Shown here one piece after another: positions 22,764-35,256 of a stretch of 64,000 bases of DNA. Where the stretch lies: assembly GCA_007258455.2 (NCBI GenBank), contig VDFB02047230.1, forward strand, positions 155,973,413-156,037,412, read 5' to 3'. The notes under the pieces were generated by a model. The model did no database searches, was not told the origin of the DNA, and saw nothing but the letters and a program-made list of their open reading frames with translations. How positions within the stretch are numbered: position 1 is the stretch's first letter; every line of letters begins with the position of its first letter. The translations under genes and the position numbers were made by a program. This stretch comes from Sequoia sempervirens. Lineage: Eukaryota; Streptophyta; Pinopsida; Cupressales; Cupressaceae.

Positions 22764-23431
22764 GCAAATGCCTCAAATTGCAAAAACTTAATAGAATGTA
22801 CCTAGAGCTGAATCTAAAAAAAGTGAATGGAAAAAATGATAGAACTCTGAATCACCTTCACAATGCCATTGGAACCTCCAAAATCCAACAAAATGGTGAA
22901 AAGCTATGAGCTTGGGAGTCCAAATTAAAGCACTAACTTTAGTTGGATATAATTCGTACCCACAAAAAAAATTATAAAAATACTTTGCACCACCGCGAAG
23001 TACACAAAACCATCTTTTTGGCGATATCTCATTTGTGAAAATTTGATTTTGTGGTGAAAATTTATGCTATATTGAAGGAATCAACCCAATTTGGGTGTGC
23101 AAGCTAAATAGGTGCAAAAATTAAAGCACTTGGGGCAAAAAATAAGCCCCCATTTGGATAGCTCTTGGTTGTTGATATGACCCGGTCAGTCTGGGTGGAA
23201 AAAATAAGACATCATTCAACACAGTAGTGGCGGGGTGGCTAGAAAGCGGTGACGAGGCGACACCACTAGTTTGCTCCACTTGGTGGTTGACCCTCCTGAC
23301 AATGGATGTTGTGGCTTTTCCCAATAGTTGACAGCTAAACTTCGGTGGATAAGAGTGAAAGCTATCAGTGGTGAGAGGACTTTGACTGACGAGGAAATGA
23401 AATGATAGGACCAACAAAAAGTATCAATTCC
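22764..23431 (-). other. GC-rich leader of element M (gag-proximal part)
   Basis: A non-coding leader. Around 23150-23400 it becomes GC-rich. On the minus strand GGTCATATCAACAACCAAG with GCTATCC, then TTGCCCCAAGTGCTTTAATT, match the leader of element L (33870-33935: GGTCATATCAACGACTGGG, AGCCCCAGGTGCTATATTT). The open frames of about 100 codons here (23121-23539) are probably chance in GC-rich DNA. Confidence 0.6.
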
Positions 23432-23880
23432 TGTGCCATAGAAAAATGGCTCCTTGTCATTTTCATGGCCTTTTAGGTCTTGTTTCATGGTGTTGGAACT
23501 ATGTTGCTCTAATTTTATGTTGTAACATGGCTTGAACATGCTTATTTAGGTACTAAAATTCAAATAACGACATCTTGTAAAGGTGTTGTGAAGTGTTGTA
23601 AGACATTTCTACACTCTTCTAGACTCTATTTATTACAATTCACCTAAAAATCACCTTTTCATCGCTAAACAAGTCCTATTTTGAAGTGTTGTAAAGTTTT
23701 GTAACAAGCTTTCACACTTTTCTAGCCATGTTTTCACTATTTATCCATTTCTCATGCTTTATTTGGTCCCTTTATGCTCTCATATGACTTAATTAAGTGT
23801 ATTTTTCAATGTTATCTCGACAAACAACATTAAATACAACATATTTCCCAACACACATTTTTCAGGTCCTAGGTGGGACC

Positions 23881-25079
23881 TGTATACATCTAAAAATGGT
23901 CTGGATAATCTAATTTAAACATAATTTATTTGATTAATTAACCTTTAATTCTTCTACTATTAAATAAATAGAAATATTTATTTATATAGTTCATCATTTA
24001 AATTCTTCAATCTTTATTCTATTATTTTGTCTTAATTAAATAAACAAATTTCACTTTGTTTTATTTAATTATCATAATCAAATTCATCTACTATTGAATA
24101 AATATAAATATTTATTTATATAGTTCACATCTATATTTTTCTAATTATTCTCTCTTAATTAAATAATCAAAACTTCAATAGTTTTTATTTAATTATCATT
24201 ATCCCTCTTATTAAATAAACAATATCAAAAACATTTATTTATATTAATAATTGTTATTTCTTCCTAAATTTGAAACAAATCCAAATATTCAAATTTATGC
24301 ACATATTTCTATAGCTCATCATATCTCACCTACCAAATTAGATATTTAATGTCTAATTAATTTATCTCAACCTTCACGAGCAATTTTAGAGACAAATTTG
24401 GGACAAATTTACAGGTGAACTTCTTCATCTTCTTCCATTAATTCTTCCTATTATTTGGAAAAATGTTTTTTGTGCGAAGAAACAAACATCCATAATCAAC
24501 TTAGGCTTCTTCATCCTTCACCATTCAATTATTTAGATTGAATCCAAACCTTTGCTTTGCTTCCCCTTCACAAATGTGTTGTTGGGAATCTATAAATACA
24601 ACATCTTTCTACAAGAAATGGATCCAAACTTTGTGCAAACTTACTCTGCAGAAATACCAATTGAGCAATCAAACATCTTAGCAATAGCAATATCATTTAG
24701 CAATAGCAATCATAGCATTTTAGAATCAATATCATGGCTTTCCATTTAGCTGCATCATAGTTCACTGTAGCTTCCTTTTATCATATCCATGTCAATTTAG
24801 ATTACAGTAGCTTCATCATTATCATTTAGATATCGTCATATAGGATTGGATTATTGAACTTAGCAGCATCTCATTCTCTAGATTGGCATTTTAATAGTCA
24901 TAATGCTTACAAAATCTGAGAGCCTTTTGACTTAATAAATCTTTGGAGATAAAGAGAAATATGACGCTTTCAAGAGTTTTCATGTGTTAACTAGATTAAT
25001 TATTGTTGATTCTCTTTGTATAATGTCTTATTAAGAAGTGTTGTTTGTTATTTTACTCATTACTTATTTCACATTTACA
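23881..25079 (+). repeat. 5' LTR of element G
   Basis: Begins TGTATACATCTAAAAATGG and ends CACATTTACA. It pairs with 43729-44915 over its whole length, with scattered substitutions and short indels. TCTATAAATACAAC near 24590 is a likely TATA region. Confidence 0.93.
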
Positions 25080-25082
25080 TTT

Positions 25083-25099
25083 TGGTGCCCACCGTGGGG
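25083..25099 (+). promoter_or_regulatory. Primer binding site of element G
   Basis: TGGTGCCCACCGTGGGG begins three bases after the 5' LTR. Its form (TGG.GCC...GTGGGG) is that of Tat-lineage gypsy elements. Which tRNA it fits was not determined. Confidence 0.8.
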
Positions 25100-27641
25100 C
25101 CTCTAACCCCATATTTTACATGTCTTTTTGAAAAGTGTCTGTGCAGGCTTCTGACGTGTTTCTTTTAGCACGATCGAGATATTTTATGGTGCATCCACCA
25201 AATACTTTAGCACATCGGACGACTGTTCTGGTGCATCCATCAAAAACTCTAGTGCATTTGAAGACTGTTCCATCACATTTGACTAAACTTCCAATACACT
25301 GGATTGTTCCCTAGGCTCATTTCTATTTAGCACATATGATCAATTATGTAGTGCATATGATAAATTATGTAGTGCATGTGATTGATTATGTAGCACATAT
25401 GATTAATTTTGTAGCGCACATGACCTCTATTCTAGCACATTTGTATTTTTTCTAATTTGTTGTTTGGATCATATGCGACCGTGGCCAGTGGTTTCATTTT
25501 TGCTTTTGGATTAAAATGAACCAATCCTAGGGTATTCATCATGCATTGCTATCTTGGTTAAAATGATATCTTTTGTGAAGCAATATCTTCACATAGAATA
25601 GAAAATTATCATTTGGGTTTTAAAAACTAAACATTGTTTGTTGTGATTGTACAGTGATAGGCCTATGCTCTCCCCTTACCTGGGTGAACAAAGTGCCAGA
25701 CTCATCTTTTAATTTCATGTTGTTTATGCTTTGTTAAATCCTTTAGAAGGCCTTTCGTAGTGGGAAAAAGTACTCACCCTACGGGAATGACCTGAGTGGG
25801 AACAACCAAAGCTAGGTTTTCCAACCCACTATAAATAAAAGTGAATTTGGGGAAACCCACATTTACTGGAAGTGTGCAAGACAATCATCCCCAAAATAAT
25901 TGTTCTAAATATTGGGAGGTCTCCTGAGGGAGTTTATCATTTTCCACTCCGAACGGATACCCTATCTATGAACCTTAGTGTAGAATCCAACTATGTAAGT
26001 AACCAAACATTGTAATACTCACGGTGCAAGGGAAGGGAAGAATCTACCCCCAAGACACTCACCATATAATTTCCAAGGGCTGTTTTCTCAAGGGATTGAG
26101 AAATCTAACTTTGAGTACACACTTGGAAAAGACAAAAACACAGGCGCCCTCTAGGGGGTGACACGACTATATGAGTTGACACAATTTTAAGATGTGGGTT
26201 GTGTTTATTATGATGACCTTTTGACCTTAAGAGTGAGTCTACTTGAAGTGTATTCTTTGTCAAATACTAGTGAAAATAAAAGAGGATCATGTTTGATTCT
26301 TGAACATACACTTATTTTTTAGATTCTAGGACTTCAAAACAACTGTTTTACAACTACTCGCTGTGTTTTCAAAACATTAATTCAAATAAGATCATCCAAA
26401 AAAACACAAAGAGTTTGACAAATCAACTTGTGAAATTTATGTTAAGGGATTGGAAATCAACAACATTTTTCAAGAAATCCCTTGCAAAAAGAATCAAGAA
26501 ACCAAAGAATCAACTTAGCTACAAAATTTTTTTGGAAAGGAGACGCTTCTTATATCAAAGTAGGAAAATCTTGCTTGAACATCAAACTTTCATCCATAGA
26601 TATCATGACTCTGCTAGAGGATATATTGGTGATTTTGCTTTAGAGCCTTTATGTTCACAAGCTTATTTCCAATGAAGAGCTCTTTCACAAAAGCATAATC
26701 ATAGTCAACCCATTCATCATTCTTTCAGTGTACAACCATCAATACAATATTCCAACAACCCAAATCAATTGTTACAATAGAGAAAAAACTTGGAAACATT
26801 AGGCTTTTTTGTAGAAAACCATCATTTTTTTCAAACTCACTATTAGGCATGAAAATTCACTTTTTGAATGTATCATCCAATTAGATCAACAAAATCAGAG
26901 ATTTACCAGCAAAATACCTAGTCAAAATGTTCATGGTTTAGAAAATTACACCTTGAAAATCAAACCTTTTATTGAGAAAAAAATAGAACAAATGAACACT
27001 ATAAATAGTCCCAAAATAACACATACACGGTATGTTTTAGCGCATACACTTAGTATTTTATTGCATCTACTGTCCAAATAGCGCATTCAACCACTGTTTC
27101 AGTGCATCTACAGTCTGTCACCATAATTTACTAGTATCAGAATTTACCAATATCTTGGCACATCCACAGTCTATTTTAGCACATGTACCCTATCTAACAG
27201 CACATTCACCATATATTTTAGTGCACACATAGTTTGTTTGAGCGCATCTACCTTCTGTAATGGTGCATCCATAGAGTGCTAACAAAATAGAAAGCTATTT
27301 GAAACCCCTATCATACTTTTGACATCAAAACTCGGATCTTTGTCAAAACAAAAAAAAATTCTCAGTTCGAACAATGTTTTAAAACTAGAAAGATAGGATT
27401 TTGCAAGTCAAAATTTATCAAATTAAACCAAAATCTTACAACCATAAAGTGTCTAAATCATCAAACAAAAATTCTGGATTATTACGTTAGGTTTCTTTAT
27501 CAAGATTTTTGTCATCCTACAACCACGAAATGAAACAAAATAATCATATTTTTTAACTTAGTTTCATCAATAGAGTTTATCATCCTATTTGACTTAAGTT
27601 AATACCCTTGAAACTCATCCAAACAAAAAGATCAAATTTTA
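25100..27641 (+). other. Long leader of element G with two repeat blocks
   Basis: An untranslated leader of 2.5 kb. Blocks at 25164-25440 and 27021-27280 carry many copies of TAG(C/T)(G/A)CAT-like cores spaced 15-30 bp apart. Between them an 86-codon frame (26415-26675, basic, with FFKKSLAKRIKKPKNQL) could be the relic of the extra ORF1 that some Tat elements place before gag. I cannot support that further. Confidence 0.6.
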
Positions 27642-29348
27642 GTGAGAATAACACACACTTATATGCCAATTTTGACGAGGTTACAAAGACAAACACTTAG
27701 AGAAAAGGAAATTGAAACACCAGAAACAATGGCTGAAGAAAATCCCTTTCACAAATTCCACCAAAATGACACAAATGAAATAACCCAAGAGGACATTCAA
27801 AAAACACAAGATCCCAATTTCCATAAATTTATGGAAAAGGTCTTAGAACAAGATATGGAAAAATACCTTTTGATGCTAGTTGAACTAGGTGCAAAACTTC
27901 CAAAAGATTTTGATATCAATCGATTAAAAGAAGCACCTGTGAGAACTGAAACTAGACCACAAAACAAAAATCAAGTGGTAGCACTAACACATCAAATGCA
28001 AAACTTGCAACAACAAATTCAAGATATGCAAAAAGGAACCACGAAAATGTACTCATTAAAATACATTTGTCCTTATCCTTTTGATCCAAGTGTGGACATG
28101 ATACCATTTCCTAGACATTGTGAATTCCCAAATTATGATAAGTACAATGGTAAAATAGATCCAATTGACCATGTGAGGGAATTCAGAACCATGAGTTTAG
28201 AATTTTCACAAGAGGAAACTTATCTAATGAGGTTATTTCCAAGGAGTTTAGGAGGTCAATGTATGGAATGGTTCTCTAAACTACAACCAGGGATTCAAAC
28301 TTTTGAACTAGTCAATAGGTTTATCTCACAATTTTCCTTTAATATTCAACAAGAGGTAACAATAAAAGACCTTTACAACAAGAAACAAAAAAAGGGTGAA
28401 ACATTCCTCTCATTTCTACAATGATGGAGAAGGTTGTTAGCTAGATATCCTCATTCTATACTTGAAGAGGAAAAGATGAAACTATTCATGGACAACTTAA
28501 CTGATGACATGAGCTATAGGCTTGAACTACAATTTCCACCTACATTTGAGAAAGTGATTGAAAATGGGCTCAAGATCAAAGAAGCCTTGGTCAAAAGAGG
28601 GGTGATAAAACATTGCAATGAAGGATCAAACAATACAAATTCATCAAATCACTATGGCAACAATGATAAACCTAAGTTTTGGCAAAAGAATAGAAATATT
28701 GGAAACAATGATGCTACAAATGACACACAAAATGTGAAACCAGTATTTAATTTAACAACAACAACTACAAAGACCAATCAAAATAATGACCAAAACATCA
28801 ATCAAGGTGTCAATCAAAACAACAATATGAACAATGGAGAATCTAAACTACAATCATATGAAAGACCATGAAATTGACGAAGATTCACACCATTGGGACA
28901 AACACTAGAATCAATAATGAGAGAACTTATTGCAAATGGAATCACCTTACCTGAAGCAATAAATTTGGAACCAAAAGTAAAACCATCTTGGTGGAATGAT
29001 GCCGAATATTGTAACTTTCATAAAAACAAAGGACATAAAATGAATGATTGTATGCAGTTGAAACATTTAGTACAAGATTTGATTCACAACAAGAAAGTAT
29101 TCATAGAAAGAGATCAAACGAACAATGATCACAGTGCATTTACAAATCCTTTACCAAATTATGAAAAGGGAGAATCTTCTTCTACACATGGTAAAGGTAA
29201 AAATGTAAACTACATATATGACAAAACTATTCATTGTATTTATGAGGTTGAGAAAAATAGTGTCACTGATAATCAAACTGATAACATTGAAATCAATGAC
29301 ATCATATCACTAAACATGATTTCAAACATAGACACATCGGACCATTAG
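27642..29348 (+). pseudogene. Element G gag
   Basis: Retrotransposon Gag. The likely start is the MAEENPF methionine at 27729. Coiled N-terminal part (QMQNLQQQIQDMQKG), then the Retrotrans_gag core with FPNYDKYNGKIDPIDHVREF, LFPRSLGGQCMEWFSKL and FISQF, a frameless step near 28425 (TGA in place of a sense codon), and MDNLTDDMSYRLELQFPP. An Asn-rich linker leads to a zinc-knuckle variant (YCNFHKNKGHKMNDC, about 29010-29055) with the C-H-H-C spacing usual for Tat elements. Stops at 28422 and 28869 and a further gap at 29346 break the polyprotein into three frames. Confidence 0.88.
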
Positions 29349-30540
29349 ATCAGTGTCATAAAAATTAGGGAAAAGAAAGACTACCAACCAGTCAATGTGA
29401 CAACAAGGGGGAAATCCAAGGTAATATTGAAAGGAGTTGCATCTAAAACCACTACTCCTCCTTCAAATCAATACAACATAGTCGATCAACTACAGAAGAT
29501 ACCAGCACATATATCAATATTAGAACTTAAAATTTCACCATCCCATAAGGAGGTTTTGGAACAAGCTCTTGTGGCCACCACAGTACCCAACAATCTAGAT
29601 GTCTGTCAATTTCAAGCTATGGTGGGACATTTAAACATGCCTCATTTTCTATCATTTTTTGAACAAGACAATGTATCACTTAATCATCCACACAATGCAT
29701 CCCTTCATATAGAAGTCTTAAATCCATAAACATCGTGTTAAACGTGTCCTAATAGATGGTGGATCTAGTTTAAACATTTGCACTTTAAAACTGATCCATG
29801 CACTAGGTTATTCTAATAATGTTATTGATGCCAAAAGGAAAATCACAATAAAATCCTATGATGAAGAAGAGAGATCCTCTAAAGTGTTGATCATGTTACC
29901 TATTCAAGTAGGACCAATTGTGAAGAATATAATTTTCCAAGTGCTAGAAAATGAACTGACATATAATATACTCTTGGGACATCCTTGGATTCATGAAATG
30001 CAAGCAGTCTTCTCAACTTATCATCAATGTTTAAATTTTCATGTTAATGGACAAGAAGTCACTTTTTCAGTTGGTTACAATAATCCCCAATATTGTAACA
30101 TGCTTAAAAAGGAACAAGACACTTTTGTGCCCCATATTAGGGAGGCAAGCACTTCTAGTTCATCCAACAATGAAAAGAAATTAAATGTTGTATCCAAGCG
30201 GGTTGAGAAAAAGGACCAATCAAAATATACAAGTGTTGTTGATTCCACTCTATCAAACAATGAGGGTCAATTGAATTCTCTATCACAACAATTTCAAGAA
30301 AAGATCCAATTAACAGACAAAGGCATGGGAGAATATTCCATTGGGAAATCTCTATGTCTTTCACAGCTACTACTATCTCCAAGGTCATATGGACAACCAT
30401 CAACAATAACACAACAATCATCATAGCCTAACACGGTTTTTGATAATAGATTTGTGAAGGCAGGTACTTTAGAAGATGAATTTGAAGATAAGGCCATCCT
30501 CAATTAGCTCTACAAAGATGAGGAAGAATCTACATTAGAA
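29349..30540 (+). pseudogene. Element G aspartic protease
   Basis: The pepsin-like retroelement protease that would cut the Gag-Pol polyprotein. RVLIDGGSSLNICTL at about 29740-29785 contains the catalytic Asp in an IDGGSS setting, common in Tat proteases. LTYNILLGHPWIHEM (about 29960-29998) is the second conserved block (ILLGxPWI). The preceding 110-codon frame (29397-29729) is the linker from gag. A Ser/Asn-rich tail follows and ends at a TAG (30424-30426) that replaces an expected Trp. TAG also replaces Gln at 30505. Confidence 0.82.
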
Positions 30541-30760
30541 AATATTAGCATAAAGATAGATCAATATGGCAAGGGAAAAGCAATATTGGAGAAAATGGGG
30601 TATGAAGGACAAGGACTTATTGGTAAAAGAAAAGAAGGCATTGTAGAACCCATCCAACCTCTCACACTTCAACCATAGGACAAAACAAGACTGGGTTATA
30701 CAGGGGAAAAAAAAGAGGAAACCACTCATGAAGTTGTTGAAAGGATCCTTCAAATGAGGG
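30541..30760 (+). pseudogene. G-patch domain in element G pol
   Basis: ILEKMGYEGQGLIGKRKEGI followed by EPIQPL and, after a TAG, DKTRLGY is a glycine-rich G-patch, an RNA-binding/helicase-activating motif. It lies between protease and RT. A TAG stands where the domain normally has Trp. The role in plant elements is not established as far as I know. Confidence 0.7.
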
Positions 30761-31480
30761 ATAGCTTTGAAACGGATTATAATGAGTATGAGTGGGATTC
30801 TTTATCAGAAATATCATGTAAGGACATACAAGTTGATGTTATAAAAGAGTATGCACCTACACGTGAGGAGGGACAAAGTTCAGGGACTAGACCCCTTGTA
30901 TTTGGATCACAAAATATCAATGACTCAAGTGAGGATGGACATATATCGAGTGAGATAGATGACCTGGAGGAGAGTAATATCATAGACCTTGACATCACCA
31001 CTGAAAATTTTGATAAAATTGCTATAAGAACCCTCATTGTCATTGACCCTAGCTAATCTGATGACTTTTTACCTTTAATACATCCTGAACTTATCAACTA
31101 GGAACCAACTAAACCTATTGATATACCTATCTTTGTGAATGATGATGCTATCATTAATTTCCTTTGTAGTGACATTCTTGACACAATTTCTACTCATAAA
31201 TCTTGTAACAATACTTTGAATCAAGAGGGTGTCAAATCTTCCAATTGCAAATTTGAAAATGGGAATAATGGATCTAATGGTGAAAACCATTCAATGGCAG
31301 CATTAGATCTCGAAAAATTAAAAATAAATAACACATCTGATGGTGAAAACCTTTCTGAGGCACCAAAAGATGGTAGCTTTGACACCCTTCCAAAGCACTA
31401 TCATGAAAGATCATTAGTGTTGGTGGAGCCTACACAGTCTATCAATAGTGGCACAATAGAAAAAGCAAAGACTCTACATC
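30761..31480 (+). pseudogene. Acidic spacer of element G pol
   Basis: Asp/Glu/Ser-rich linker (EYEWDSLSEIS, SSEIDDLEESNIIDLDI) continuing to VEPTQSINSGT. No domain recognised. Stops at 31054 (TAA) and near 31100 (TAG) interrupt it. Confidence 0.6.
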
Positions 31481-32493
31481 TGGCAGCATCTATGACTAAA
31501 CAAGAAAAGCCAAAATTTACCAAATTCTTTGAAGACACATTAAATTTGCTTGGTCTTACTTTGATATGCCAGGGTTAGATCCAAATCTTCTAATGCATCA
31601 TTTACCTCTACCATCAGGGATAAAACTGGTAAAGCAAAAACTAAGGAAAATGCATTTGCATATCACCTTGTTGGTAAAGGAAGAGTTGAAAAAGTTGTTA
31701 GATGCGGGATTCATCAGATCTATTGATTATGCTGAGTGGATTTCTAATATTGTAGTTGTTTCTAAACTAGATAATAGTATCAGAATATGCACTGACTTCA
31801 GAGATCTAAACAAGGAATGTCCAAAGGATGATTTTCCTTTACCAAACATTGACATTATTGTAGATTTAACAGCAAGACATGCCATGTTATCATTAATGGA
31901 CAAATTTTCATGCTACAACCAAATCAAGATAGCACCAGAAGATCAGGAGAAGACAACATTCAAATTTACATGGGGCACATTCTGCTAGAACGTCATGCCC
32001 TTTGGGTTGAAAAATGCAGGGGCCACATATCAGCGGGCAATGTCCACTATCTTCCATGACATGATGCATACCTTTATGGAAGATTATGTGGATGATATAC
32101 TAGCAAAGTCATATACCAGAGAAGGGAATCTTGAGATCCTAGATAGAATCTTTACCGAGCTAGAGAAGTTCAATGTTAGATTAAATCCTAAGAAATGTGT
32201 GTTTGGGGTTACATCAGCAAAGCTCCTAGGATACATAGTGTCAGAAAAGGGTACCAAAGTGGATCTTGCTAAGTTCAAGGCTATAATGGAAATTCTGCCA
32301 ATGAAGAATATAAGTCAACTACGGTCTCTACAGGGAAGGCTACAATCAATCAGGAGATTTATCTCCCAATTAGTAGACAAAATTCATCCATTTAATCACT
32401 TGCTACATAAGACTATCTTGTTCAAATGGGATCAAGGGTGTGAAACAATTTTCAATCAAATAAAACAATATCTCATGTCACCACCCATACTCA
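31481..32493 (+). pseudogene. Element G reverse transcriptase
   Basis: Gypsy-type reverse transcriptase. Order of blocks: KPKFTKFFEDTLNLL, a frameshift at about 31565, LVKEELKKLLDAGFIRSIDY, ICTDFRDLNKECPKDDFPLP (catalytic Asp block), MPFGLKNAGATYQRAMSTIF, DYVDDILAKS (the YVDD catalytic pair, about 32085-32115), KCVFGVTSAKLLGYIVSEKG, and LQGRLQSIRRFISQL with the RT thumb. A TAG at 31987 replaces an expected Trp. The gene is then cut by element L after SPPIL at 32493 and resumes at 36341. Confidence 0.93.
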
Positions 32494-32934
32494 TGTTGGT
32501 GTAATTAATTAATTAATTATTACACTAGCATAAGTTAACTTAGGTCATAAATCATTTAATCCTAGGTTGCATCATTTAATAAATGGGATAATATTCCCTT
32601 CCTAGTTTGTGGGATAAGATTCCTTCTAGAACTTATCTCATCATTTAATGATCATCACCATAGGGTTCACATGTTGTCACATGTTGTTAGATTATAACAC
32701 TTGGCAACATCTCATGCATATTAGGGTTTACCTCTTGCCTATATAATTAGGCATCTTGTTCATTTGTACAATATCATATCAATATCATACCAGATCAATC
32801 ATATTATCAATAGAATCTTTAATCAGCATTCCATTGTTGCAACACTTCTCTTTGTGGTTGATTATCTTTCATGGCTAAATTCCTGCATTGAAGATTCCAG
32901 AGCTTCAGGGGCTGTGCAATCCATCATCTCAACA
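32494..32934 (+). repeat. 5' LTR of element L
   Basis: TGTTGGTGTAATTAA to CATCATCTCAACA. GCCTATATAATTAGGC near 32738 is a probable TATA region. Confidence 0.96.
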
Positions 32935-32946
32935 TGGTATCAGAGC
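32935..32946 (+). promoter_or_regulatory. Primer binding site of element L
   Basis: TGGTATCAGAGC abuts the LTR directly. This is the exact complement expected for the 3' end of initiator tRNA-Met. Confidence 0.93.
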
Positions 32947-34395
32947 TAGTCCATTGAAACATCAACCCTTGATCCAGGAAGTTGGAGTGCAAGATTCTTG
33001 CAGGCTTAGAGTTTTATGTTGCAGGCTAGTTGGTTCTACCAGGGAACCAAGCTGATTTCTGGTGCAGATCAGGCTCTCTCTGCCCTCTTCATTGCGTCCA
33101 GAAGGCCTCAAAACCCATAGATCACCTGTTCATTTGTCAAAATCGGAGTAGATTCAACTGGGAGCCTTTGAGGTATAATCTAGGGTTTGCAATTTTTTGT
33201 ACAAATCCATACATTTTTGCAGAAAAAAATCATCCCTGTCTGTCCTCCATCAAGGCAAAAATTTTTTAGAAAAATAAAAAAAAAATTAGCTATTTTTTTG
33301 GGCAATTTTTCTATAGTTCTGGAAAAAATTAAATTTGCGGCTTGACCTGCTATTTTAATATACAGTCGGTATCATTATTTTTCATTGGTGGCTATAGTTT
33401 GCTTTCCGTTGACAAATAAATCTTTATCTGTAGGGTTTAAAAAAAATTTATCAGCATTTTGTTTTTTTTGAATTGCAATTTAAATTGTAATATTCAAAAA
33501 AAAACATTTGGTGGTCGGCATTCACCGATAGACTGCAGACTTGTTAGCCCGACCCCACCCTACATCACACTGCTATCAACCGACCGCCGATGTTAGTTTC
33601 CCCGGCGTTTGCTCCCAGTGACCGCTCATCCTCCCGGTGACCACCGTCCACCGTCACCGGCCTATTGACCTCCATTTGCCGTTGAAGCGTCCAGCCGAAG
33701 CCTCCGCCGACGACTATGGTCAAGCCCCAGTCCCATTGATCACCAGGGGCTCCGCTATCTGCAAGCGGAGCAACCTCCACTAACAGCGCCACCAACTCCG
33801 CCACCCTGCTACTGCTCCGACACCGCCGATCTGGCAGAGTTTTTTTTAAAACTGCCATCTAGCCCCTCGGTCATATCAACGACTGGGGGCCAATTTTTTT
33901 TAGCCCCAGGTGCTATATTTTTGTGCCTAGTTAGCCAGTTTGATTTACATTGCAATTTTTTTTTTCTGAAGGCGATATTTTCGTGCCACGATATTGAAAA
34001 TTCATAAACAACATATCAACAGAAAGAGAATTCAGAGCACTATCTAATGGTGTCATCTATTTTGCAGGATTTTTCTTCTATAAATTTCTAAAGTCAACTA
34101 AAGTCAACCCTCCATTCTAGACTCAGAAGCGCATATCTTTGCATCAGATTGTCAGATTTCAGAGATTCCAATGACATTCGAGAGATATTTCAGTGCATTT
34201 TTTCATTAGTCTAGTCACTTCTTTGGTTTCAGCTCTAGGTATCCTTTTTTTTGGTTTTTTGATTCTTGAGACATCCTGAAGATTGAAGAAGAATTTCTTG
34301 ATCTCAGAGGCATATTCTCAGTTGCATATCTATTTGGAAGTCTTCTATTTGTCATTGAAGGTTCGTTTCTTTATTTTCTTGGAAAAAATTTCATT
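32947..34395 (+). other. Leader of element L with GC-rich block
   Basis: A long untranslated leader. Bases 33540-33860 are GC-rich with many CCGCC/CCACCG words, unlike the AT-rich DNA around. The same kind of block, with matching flanking phrases, occurs in element M. A 97-codon minus-strand frame (33565-33858) is probably a by-product of GC content. Confidence 0.7.
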
Positions 34396-35256
34396 ATGGG
34401 GCTTGCATATTACTCTCCTTCTTTGGTTATGTTGCATAAGGGTAACTATCAGCAATGGCTAGATGGGATCTGCCACCATCTTTATTCACTTGATTTGTTG
34501 CCTCATTTGTATGGTTTAGTTCCCTGTCCAAGTGAAGGTGTTCAGAAATTTGCTTGGAGTTGCAGTAGGTACACTATCTTGGAGATCATTGCTATGCAAG
34601 TTGATTGTGATGTTTTGCGTTCTATTGATCATTGTGATTGTCCTCATATCCTTTGGCTTCAACTTTGGGATCTATATGGAGATTCAGATACTCCACTATT
34701 CCCTAATGATCATGCTTCAGAATGCTATTTTTCATATCAGGTTCCCCACGATGATATTGTTGTACAGGAGGTTGATTGCCTTGATCTTTCTGAAGAGGTT
34801 GACAAGGTTCCTTTCGGTGCTTCTTCTTCATCAGAGACAGTTGGTATCCCTTCACATTTAGTGATTCCTTGTCCAGAATCATTGATTCAGGCTTCCACTA
34901 TCATCATCCATCAGGACACATTCAGTTTTTGAGACTTGACATCACAGGATGGCTTCGTTTCAGGTATCACTGACTTGGCTACTTCTACAGGTTTGGAGAA
35001 AATTCTTGAGGGGATATCACTCCTCTATTCAGATCACACCTTGGAGATTTTTCTTGAGTATCCACATTCCTTTGTCTCAACCTTGATTGGGAATTTAGAG
35101 ACCATCTTGGAGGCACTTGGTTTCTCTTCAGAGATTTCATATCCAAGACTTCTTCCCTATCATTCCATTCAGGACTGGAGGTTTCTTCAGCATCCACCAT
35201 TGGATTTGCTTCTTCCTAGTAGGAGATTTTTGGTTTGGACACCTTCGTTGCTTTAG
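34396..35256 (+). pseudogene. Element L ORF: gag-like N-terminus plus unknown C-terminal domain
   Basis: The ATG at 34396 opens MGLAYYSPSLVMLHKGNYQQ, WLDGICHHLYSLDLLPHLYG and ILWLQLWDLYGD. This has the layout of the copia Gag N-terminus (NY..W......L). After an acidic middle the frame meets one TGA (34930-34932) and continues in frame with SQDGFVSGITDLATSTGLEK, LLPYHS and FLQHPPLDLLLPSRR to TAG at 35254. The second half matches the unknown domain of element M. No zinc knuckle, protease or polymerase motif is present. About 285 codons in all. With only one stop this is the best-preserved ORF in the stack after gag of G. Confidence 0.75.

Noticed and set aside
33565..33858. 97-codon minus-strand ORF
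   Set aside because: It lies in the GC-rich leader of element L, has no recognisable domain, and is most likely due to few stops in GC-rich DNA.
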